Shown here one piece after another: positions 6,979 through 11,619 of a stretch of DNA of 11,619 nucleotides (within the stretch, counting starts at the first letter, position 1; each line of letters opens with the position of its first letter). The stretch covers positions 1 to 11,619 of the forward strand of contig JAJNBR010000065.1 of NCBI GenBank assembly GCA_021156265.1, read 5' to 3'. The position numbers were made by a program, and so were the translations under genes. Source of the stretch: Flavipsychrobacter sp. (GTDB lineage Bacteria; Bacteroidota; Bacteroidia; Chitinophagales; Chitinophagaceae). The notes under the pieces are model-generated. The model worked only from the letters and a program-made list of their open reading frames with translations, was not told the origin of the DNA and did no database searches.

Positions 6979-8105
6979 CTGCCGGACACACATTTCATCA
7001 ATGCACTCCAAAGGTCCTCAGCCGAACGGTCCCAGTTGAATTTTCTCACCTGTTCCGGTGCTGCTGCTATCAACTTCGCTCGCAAAGTTTCGTCTTTATA
7101 CAGCTGCTGCATTTTTTCGGCTATATCCTTGTGATCAGTGGGATCAACCAATAATGCGGCATTTCCTGCTACTTCGGGCATGGAAGACGTATTGCTGACT
7201 ATTGCCGGAACATTACACTGCAGCGCTTCCAGTATTGGAATACCAAAACCTTCGAACAGCGATGCATAAACTAGCGCGTAGGCTGCGCCCATTACCCGCG
7301 ACAACTCTTCTACGTTCATGTAGCCCACCCATTTCACCTCGTCTTTGAAAGGCATCGTATCGCGCATTTCCATTACTTCTTCGTACTTCCAGGCTAACCG
7401 ACCTACGATCACCAGCTTCATATTGCTGCGCTGCTTTTTCTTGAACGCGATAAAAGCCTTCAGCAGGTTGACGATATTTTTGCGCGGGTGCAGGGCTCCT
7501 GCAAATACGAAGTATTCGCAACCTTCAGCATATTTGGTTTTAACCGACTCTTTTTCGTCGAAGCTGAGAGGGCGATACTCAGCGTGTGCACCGTTGTATA
7601 CCACGTCGATCTTATTTTCGCTTACATCGTAACGATGCGCAATATCCTGCTTAGAGTAAGAAGAAACAGTAACGATACGTTTTGCCTTCTGCGCAAAGCG
7701 CGGCGAATAGTATCTCCAGTACAGCCGGTCGCGGTATTTAAAATGCTCGGGATAATGCTCAAAGGCCAGGTCGTGTATCACCAGGCAAGTAGGCACGTTG
7801 GTGCTGAGCGACGAAAATCCATCCGGAGACAGGAAAACATCTGCCTTATATTTTTTCAGCAGGTAAGGCACAGACCACTCAAACCATAAATAAAAGAGGA
7901 AAGGATGCCGTGCCTGCGGAGGCGCCACTACCGCAGTTACATTAGGGGCAAAAATGAAGGAATGATCATATGGTCTATCGAAAAAGAAGATAAACTCATG
8001 CTCGGGATGTTTTTTCACCATCCGCTCCAGCGTCTGGTGCGTAAACCAACCTATACCCTCCAGTTTCCCCTTTAGTAACAGTCTTGTATTAACAGCAATG
8101 CGCAT
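6975..8105 (-). CDS. Glycosyltransferase family 4-type enzyme (GT-B fold)
   Basis: A cytoplasmic enzyme predicted to move a sugar from an activated donor, probably a nucleotide sugar, to an acceptor such as a cell-surface glycan. The acceptor cannot be told. The ATG at 8105 gives 376 residues, the usual length. The N-terminal half (MRIAVNTRLLLKGKLEGIGW) is the acceptor domain, containing VIHDLAFEHYP (109-119) and TVSSYSKQDI (146-155). The C-terminal half has GALHPRKN (203-210), whose basic residues normally contact donor phosphates. It also has the retaining-transferase EX7E motif, Glu285 and Glu293 in EGFGIPILE, followed by SNTSSMPEVAGNAALLVDP. All active-site elements are present. It is convergent with mreD, overlapping it by four bases, and lies 56 bases after the YihY-family gene. 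No other polysaccharide genes are nearby. Confidence 0.92.
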   Translation of the reverse strand: MRIAVNTRLLLKGKLEGIGWFTHQTLERMVKKHPEHEFIFFFDRPYDHSFIFAPNVTAVVAPPQARHPFLFYLWFEWSVPYLLKKYKADVFLSPDGFSSLSTNVPTCLVIHDLAFEHYPEHFKYRDRLYWRYYSPRFAQKAKRIVTVSSYSKQDIAHRYDVSENKIDVVYNGAHAEYRPLSFDEKESVKTKYAEGCEYFVFAGALHPRKNIVNLLKAFIAFKKKQRSNMKLVIVGRLAWKYEEVMEMRDTMPFKDEVKWVGYMNVEELSRVMGAAYALVYASLFEGFGIPILEALQCNVPAIVSNTSSMPEVAGNAALLVDPTDHKDIAEKMQQLYKDETLRAKLIAAAPEQVRKFNWDRSAEDLWSALMKCVSGS

Positions 8106-8116
8106 AGCAACGGCGA

Positions 8117-8124
8117 CAAAAATA
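8117..8124 (-). promoter_or_regulatory. Candidate -7 element of the glycosyltransferase gene
   Basis: Minus-strand TATTTTTG matches TAnnTTTG fully and sits 11 bases before the ATG at 8105. The transcript would carry a leader of under 10 nt. No clear -33 TTTG is present. It suggests the gene can be transcribed independently of the YihY-family gene upstream. Confidence 0.45.
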
Positions 8125-8161
8125 TAATTTTACCTGCAACGCGGCTTAAAATGTTTGCCGG

Positions 8162-9082
8162 CTAGTTTTCTGCCCCTGAGGAATTGGGCAGCTCCTTTGC
8201 CTCACGTTTGATGATGAAGACCGCGGTTTCGTAAGGCTCTATACCACCGCCGAGGTTCAGGGCATACACCTTGGTAAACTCGGCCCCGAAATAAAGAATC
8301 ATAGATGTATAATACACCCAGGACAAAATAATGATGATGGCGGCGGCAGCTCCATAGGTACTGCTGATCTCTGAATTGCCAAGGTAGAATCCTATCAGAA
8401 ACTTGCCTATCAAAAACAAAATCCCTGTAAAACAAGCGCCGACAAGTGCGTCCTTCCACCTGATCTTTGCATCAGGCAGTACTTTATATATGACCGCGAA
8501 CAGAAGGGTTATGATCACAAACAATATAACACCGTTCATGACCCGGAAGACCATCACGGCTACGTCGTCAAACACACGCATCAGCCGGTCAGTCAAAGCA
8601 ACCGTCAGCGTATTGATCGTAAGTGTGACCATCATCAGGAAACCAATGCCCACTATAAGCGAGAAAGAAAGCAAACGGTTTTTCAAAAATTTCAGCCAGC
8701 TTTTCTTAGGCTTAGCCTTTATAGACCAAATATAGTTGACAGATTCCTGGATGTCGGCAAACACGCCCGTAGCACCAAACAGCAGTACGACAACACCAAT
8801 AATACTGAATTTTGCAGCCGTATTCTCGTGTCGCATATTGTCGATAATGCTGAGTATCTGCGTTGCACCCTCGGCGCCTACAAGGCTTTTTATTTGAAAA
8901 TATATCTTATCGGTCACTGCGGTCTGCTCGAAGAACAACCCCGCGAAAGAAACTACCACAAGCAATAGCGGCCCGATTGCGAATACAGTATAATAAGCCA
9001 GCGAGGCACTTAACTTAAACACATTGTCATCAACGCATTCATTTCCCGCTTCGACCAGCAACTTGAAATATTTTTTGATCAT
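8162..9082 (-). CDS. YihY/virulence factor BrkB family membrane protein
   Basis: An inner-membrane protein of a widespread family with no settled function. Members were once described as ribonuclease BN by mistake, and some have been proposed as transporters. The 306-residue product has about six membrane segments, at roughly 27-50, 91-112, 138-162, 176-200, 210-233 and 244-272. Family motifs are KLSASLAYYTVFAIGPLL (23-40), GATGVFADIQESVNYIW (103-119) and YGAAAAIIIILSWVYYTSMI (243-262), followed by YFGAEFTKVYA. The hydrophilic C-terminus (about 283-306) should face the cytoplasm. The start is the ATG at 9082; a perfect -7 motif lies 23 bases before it. The glycosyltransferase gene follows after 56 bases. 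Confidence 0.93.
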   Translation of the reverse strand: MIKKYFKLLVEAGNECVDDNVFKLSASLAYYTVFAIGPLLLVVVSFAGLFFEQTAVTDKIYFQIKSLVGAEGATQILSIIDNMRHENTAAKFSIIGVVVLLFGATGVFADIQESVNYIWSIKAKPKKSWLKFLKNRLLSFSLIVGIGFLMMVTLTINTLTVALTDRLMRVFDDVAVMVFRVMNGVILFVIITLLFAVIYKVLPDAKIRWKDALVGACFTGILFLIGKFLIGFYLGNSEISSTYGAAAAIIIILSWVYYTSMILYFGAEFTKVYALNLGGGIEPYETAVFIIKREAKELPNSSGAEN

Positions 9083-9104
9083 ATGGAACTTGAACCTGTT
9101 CGGC

Positions 9105-9112
9105 CAAACTTA
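9105..9112 (-). promoter_or_regulatory. Candidate -7 element of the YihY-family gene
   Basis: Minus-strand TAAGTTTG is a full match to TAnnTTTG, placing transcription start near 9098-9101 and a leader of about 18 nt. No clean -33 element at the right distance. The rest of the gap up to 9305 holds no other gene that I can support. Confidence 0.5.
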
Positions 9113-9305
9113 TGAAAGCTTGTGCCAACAGGTGAAGTGCTACTCATTCTCAATGCGATATGACCGCGAATGGATATTCTGTAAAAAGCCTGTGTAAATT
9201 ATTCCTCAGCTGCAGTTGATCTTCCGATAAAAACTAACACGTAATGGTCTGATTTTTTTGCCGGAGCATGGACTGTATTTATTTAACCCGTAAAAAACAA
9301 CTAAC

Positions 9306-9740
9306 ATGGCTCGTAAGTATTCTCCCAAAGCCTCAGAGAAGGTGGAGGACGCAATGCACGAAATGAAACGTGGTCAGCTGAAAAGCGGAAGGTCAGGCAA
9401 AAAAGTAACCAGCCGTAAACAAGCCATTGCCATTGGCTTGTCCGAGGCTCGCGAACGCGGCGCAAAAGTGCCCAAAAAAGCAGGAAGCAAAAAGGCAGCG
9501 ACCAAAAAGAAAACTGCATCTAAGAAAACAGCTGCAAAAAAGACTGCCAGAAAAAAAACAGCACCAAAGAAAGCAGCTGCGAAAAAGACGGCTTCCCGGA
9601 AGACAGCTGCTAAGAAAACAGCCCCCCGTAAAAAAATTGCGACTAAGAAGTCAACGTCAGGCAAGAAGACAGCTGCTAAGAAATCTACAGCGCGTAAAAA
9701 AACGGCAACTAAAAAATCGACAAGTAGAAAATCTAAATAG
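9306..9740 (+). CDS. DUF6496 protein with histone-H1-like Lys/Ala-rich tail
   Basis: A small, very basic 144-residue protein, probably DNA-binding. Residues 1-55 form the DUF6496-type head (MARKYSPKASEKVEDAMHEM, then KSGRSGKKVTSRKQAIAIGL, then SEARERGAKVP). From residue 56 to the end the protein is almost only Lys, Ala, Thr, Ser and Arg in KKTA/KKSTA-type units. It resembles the C-terminal tails of eukaryotic H1 and bacterial H1-like proteins. The tail is presumably disordered and would neutralise DNA phosphates, so a nucleoid-associated role is likely by composition but unproven. The start is the ATG at 9306, with no other in-frame choice that keeps the head. The tail DNA holds a perfect 19-bp direct repeat (9599-9617 and 9665-9683), in frame, so tail length may vary between strains. 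A terminator follows directly. Confidence 0.9.
   Translation: MARKYSPKASEKVEDAMHEMKRGQLKSGRSGKKVTSRKQAIAIGLSEARERGAKVPKKAGSKKAATKKKTASKKTAAKKTARKKTAPKKAAAKKTASRKTAAKKTAPRKKIATKKSTSGKKTAAKKSTARKKTATKKSTSRKSK
9599..9683 (+). repeat. In-frame 19-bp direct repeat inside the histone-like tail
   Basis: GAAGACAGCTGCTAAGAAA occurs at 9599-9617 and again at 9665-9683, 66 bases (22 codons) apart. Both copies are read in the same frame. Partial copies of the same theme occur nearby (for example from 9522). This fits growth of the tail by duplication. Confidence 0.85.
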
Positions 9741-9742
9741 AA

Positions 9743-9774
9743 AGAAAGCCTGCAATTGCAGGCTTTCTCGTTTT
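9743..9774. terminator. Palindromic terminator, probably two-way
   Basis: Two perfectly complementary 13-base arms (AGAAAGCCTGCAA and TTGCAGGCTTTCT, 9743-9768) meet with no spacer. In RNA they give an 11-bp stem with loop AATT. On the plus strand CGTTTT follows; on the minus strand a T-rich CTTTCTTTCT overlaps the base of the stem. It lies between two convergent genes, 2 bases after one stop and 4 bases from the other, so it can end both transcripts. Confidence 0.88.
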
Positions 9775-10762
9775 AGTATTGTGGACTCACTGGTTTGGTA
9801 TCCATGATCTCATCAATTTTTTCCATCACCTCAGGCGTCAGCTTTGGCAGCACCTCCAAAGCCTGTAGATTTTCGGTTAGCTGCGCTTCCTTAGTCGCGC
9901 CCAATATTGCAGTCGTAACATTCGGATTTCGGATACACCAGGCAATAGATAGTGCGGAGAGGTTAGTTCCCAGCTCAAGCGCAAAATCCCCCAATTGTTT
10001 CACGCGCCCAATACGGTCTCCGATCAGTGTCCTATCCTTCAGCCAGTCAAACCCCTCCAAAGCCAATCGCGAATCGGACGGTATACCATCATTGTATTTG
10101 CCGGTTAACAAGCCTGAAGCCAGCGGGCTCCAGATGGTAGTTCCCATACCGATATTTTTGAAAATGGTGAAATAATCTACTTCCACCTTATAGCGTTCAA
10201 ATAGGTTGTACTGTGGTTGTTCTACTGCGGGGCCTATAAGGCGATATTCACGTGCTACCATGTGTGCTTCCATAATCTCGGCACCGCCCCATTCGCTGGT
10301 TCCCCAGTACAATATCTTGCCCTGCTGTATCAGCGTATTCATGGTCCATACCACTTCTTCTATCGGCGTATTCTTATCAGGTCGGTGGCAGAAAAATATA
10401 TCGAGATAATCCAGCTGCAAGCGTTGCAGCGCTTCTTCGCAGGCTTCGACCAAGTGTTTACGGCTAAGCCCTGTTTGGTTAGGTTTATTTTTGTCGCCGC
10501 GCCAGCCAAAGAAGGCCTTGCTGGATACGGTATACGAGGAACGCTCCCAGTTCTTCGACTTCAGCACACGTCCCATCATTTTCTCTGACTCACCCCTGGC
10601 GTATACTTCAGCATTGTCGAAGAAGTTAATGCCGTTATCGTACGCTATACTCATCAGCCGGTCAGAAACGCCATCGTCGATCTGCTTTGCGAATGTTACC
10701 CAGGATCCGAAAGAAAGAACACTAAGTTGTAAGCCTGCTTTACCCATTCTCCTGTATTCCAT
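9773..10762 (-). CDS. Aldo/keto reductase, potassium-channel beta-subunit-like (AKR6-type)
   Basis: A cytoplasmic NADPH-dependent oxidoreductase with a predicted TIM-barrel fold, 329 residues; the physiological substrate is unknown. The catalytic tetrad is complete: Asp49 and Tyr54 (FFDNAEVY), Lys82 (SSKAF) and His126 (FFCHRPD). Much of the chain parallels mammalian Kv-beta subunits as I recall them: TGLSRKHLVEA, RPDKNTPIEE, LYWGTSEWGGAEIMEA, WSPLASGLLTGKY and IAWCIRNPNVTTAILGA. At the tetrad His position Kv-beta has Asn (RPD preceded by N), so this protein keeps the ordinary reductase residue. The start is the ATG at 10762 (MEYRRMGKAGLQLS). It is a single-gene unit, bounded by a terminator on each side, and no ion-channel gene is adjacent. 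Confidence 0.95.
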   Translation of the reverse strand: MEYRRMGKAGLQLSVLSFGSWVTFAKQIDDGVSDRLMSIAYDNGINFFDNAEVYARGESEKMMGRVLKSKNWERSSYTVSSKAFFGWRGDKNKPNQTGLSRKHLVEACEEALQRLQLDYLDIFFCHRPDKNTPIEEVVWTMNTLIQQGKILYWGTSEWGGAEIMEAHMVAREYRLIGPAVEQPQYNLFERYKVEVDYFTIFKNIGMGTTIWSPLASGLLTGKYNDGIPSDSRLALEGFDWLKDRTLIGDRIGRVKQLGDFALELGTNLSALSIAWCIRNPNVTTAILGATKEAQLTENLQALEVLPKLTPEVMEKIDEIMDTKPVSPQY

Positions 10763-10782
10763 AATTATTCTGTTTGCTGTTA

Positions 10783-10790
10783 CAAATATG
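10783..10790 (-). promoter_or_regulatory. Candidate -7 element of the aldo/keto reductase gene
   Basis: Minus-strand CATATTTG matches TAnnTTTG except for the first base and lies 20 bases before the ATG. No convincing -33 element is visible. It is supported mainly by position, downstream of the DUF1015 gene's terminator. Confidence 0.35.
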
Positions 10791-10831
10791 TCTTGTTTTG
10801 CGATTACAGGCTATAACGATTGTTTATAACG

Positions 10832-10853
10832 AAAAAGCGCCTTGCGGCGCCTT
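10832..10853 (-). terminator. Intrinsic terminator after the DUF1015 gene
   Basis: Minus-strand AAGGCGCC-GCAA-GGCGCTTT forms an 8-bp stem (one G-T pair) closed by a GNRA-type loop, running into TTTTT (10836-10832). It begins 4 bases after the stop codon and separates this gene from the aldo/keto reductase on the same strand. Confidence 0.88.
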
Positions 10854-10857
10854 CCTT

Positions 10858-11619
10858 TTAAATAAGATATATAACCAGTCCATCCCGGAGTTTAGGTTCG
10901 AACCAGGTGCTTTTCGGTGGCATCACATTCCCGCTGTCAGCAATAGTAAACAATTGTTGAATACTAACGGGATAACATGCAAATGCCGCAGCCACCTCCT
11001 TGTTATTCACACGTTTTTCCAGTTCACCTAATCCACGAATGCCGCCGACGAAATCTACTCGCTTATCGGTACGCGGGTCGTTGATGTTCAGCAGTTTTGA
11101 AAGTATGTTGTTTTGCAGGATGCTGACATCCAGGATGCCGATCGGATCGTTCGTAAACGATCCGGGCTTTGCAGTGAGCTTGTACCATTTTCCATCCACA
11201 TACATCCCAAACTCATGCGGCTGTTGCGGCTTGTATTGCGCATCAGCCGGCGCTGATACTTCAAAATCCTCTTTCAGCGCTTCGACAAAAGCATTGGGGG
11301 TCATCCCGTTCAGGTCTTTTACAACACGGTTGTAATCCAGGATAGCCAGTTGGCTGGCTGGGAAAATACAAGTGATAAAGTAGTTAAAGGATTCGTCGCC
11401 CGTAACAGACATCCCTGCATCACGCAGCTCCTGGCAAACTTTACCGGCAGACGCCGCCCTGTGGTGACCGTCGGCAATATAGGTAGCGGGCACCTGCTCA
11501 TCAAATACACGGGTAAGAGAGGCAACTTTTGCATAGTCGTCAACTACCCAAAGCGTATGCCGGACACTGTCTTCAGCTACGAAGTCATATTCAGGTTCAT
11601 GACTCTTTTTCCAATCTTC
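10858..11619 (-). CDS. DUF1015 family protein, N-terminus cut by window edge
   Basis: The reading frame is open to the right edge and gives the last 253 residues, beginning EDWKKSHEPEYDFVAED. The family hallmark IADGHHRAAS (just after DEQVPATY) is present, followed by the conserved SFNYFITCIFPASQLAILDYNRVVK region. Family members run to about 400 residues, so roughly 150 are missing. A GTG at 11491-11493 could be taken as a start but lies inside the conserved domain, so it is internal. The function is not established. In many Bacteroidota, as I recall, this gene follows serC and serA (serine synthesis); whether that holds here lies outside the window. It ends in its own terminator. Confidence 0.92.
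   Translation of the reverse strand, partial: EDWKKSHEPEYDFVAEDSVRHTLWVVDDYAKVASLTRVFDEQVPATYIADGHHRAASAGKVCQELRDAGMSVTGDESFNYFITCIFPASQLAILDYNRVVKDLNGMTPNAFVEALKEDFEVSAPADAQYKPQQPHEFGMYVDGKWYKLTAKPGSFTNDPIGILDVSILQNNILSKLLNINDPRTDKRVDFVGGIRGLGELEKRVNNKEVAAAFACYPVSIQQLFTIADSGNVMPPKSTWFEPKLRDGLVIYLI

Noticed and set aside
9427..9807. A second basic open frame overlapping the histone-like gene and running past its terminator
   Set aside because: Any frame of this Lys-codon-rich repeat DNA gives basic residues. It lacks the DUF6496 head, and it reads through the terminator into the convergent gene.
1..11619. Mobile elements, defence systems, CRISPR, tRNA or rRNA
   Set aside because: I saw no transposase, integrase, terminal inverted repeats with target duplications, regularly spaced repeats, or clover-leaf or rRNA-like sequence. 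The gene content is ordinary housekeeping and envelope functions.

Overview
The window looks like an ordinary chromosomal stretch of a Bacteroidota bacterium, probably near the family Chitinophagaceae. This rests on the MreB/MreC/MreD sequences, the LVIVD-repeat lipoproteins, and Bacteroidota-type promoter -7 elements (TAnnTTTG). The lack of Shine-Dalgarno sequences at most starts and the moderate GC content fit too. The species cannot be named from sequence alone. I see no phage, IS, CRISPR, tRNA or rRNA.

Layout, left to right. (1) 1-2713, minus: carB, large subunit of carbamoyl-phosphate synthase, cut by the left edge. It has its own promoter and a structured leader of about 80 nt. (2) 2857-4192, minus: two tandem lipoprotein genes with LVIVD-type repeats, ending in a strong intrinsic terminator. 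(3) 4193-4474: a divergent promoter region. (4) 4475-6978, plus: mreB-mreC-mreD, the cytoskeletal and membrane core of the cell-wall elongation machinery. mreC has a GTG start after a gap holding a large inverted repeat, and mreC and mreD share one base. The usual downstream partners mrdA (PBP2) and rodA are absent. (5) 6975-9082, minus: a GT4-type glycosyltransferase whose stop codon overlaps that of mreD, and a YihY/BrkB-family membrane protein. (6) 9306-9740, plus: a small basic protein with a DUF6496 head and a histone-H1-like Lys/Ala tail. (7) 9773-10762, minus: an aldo/keto reductase resembling the potassium-channel beta subunit family. A palindromic, probably two-way terminator separates it from (6). 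(8) 10858-11619, minus: the C-terminal part of a DUF1015 protein, cut by the right edge, with its own terminator.

The genes do not form one system. The functional cluster is mreBCD (cell shape and peptidoglycan synthesis); carB serves pyrimidine and arginine synthesis; the rest are separate small transcription units. I found no convincing undescribed system. The points most worth a second look are regulatory or structural: the carB leader elements, the mreB leader hairpin with its T tract, the mreB-mreC inverted repeat, the overlapping stop codons of mreD and the glycosyltransferase, and the repeat-built histone-like tail.
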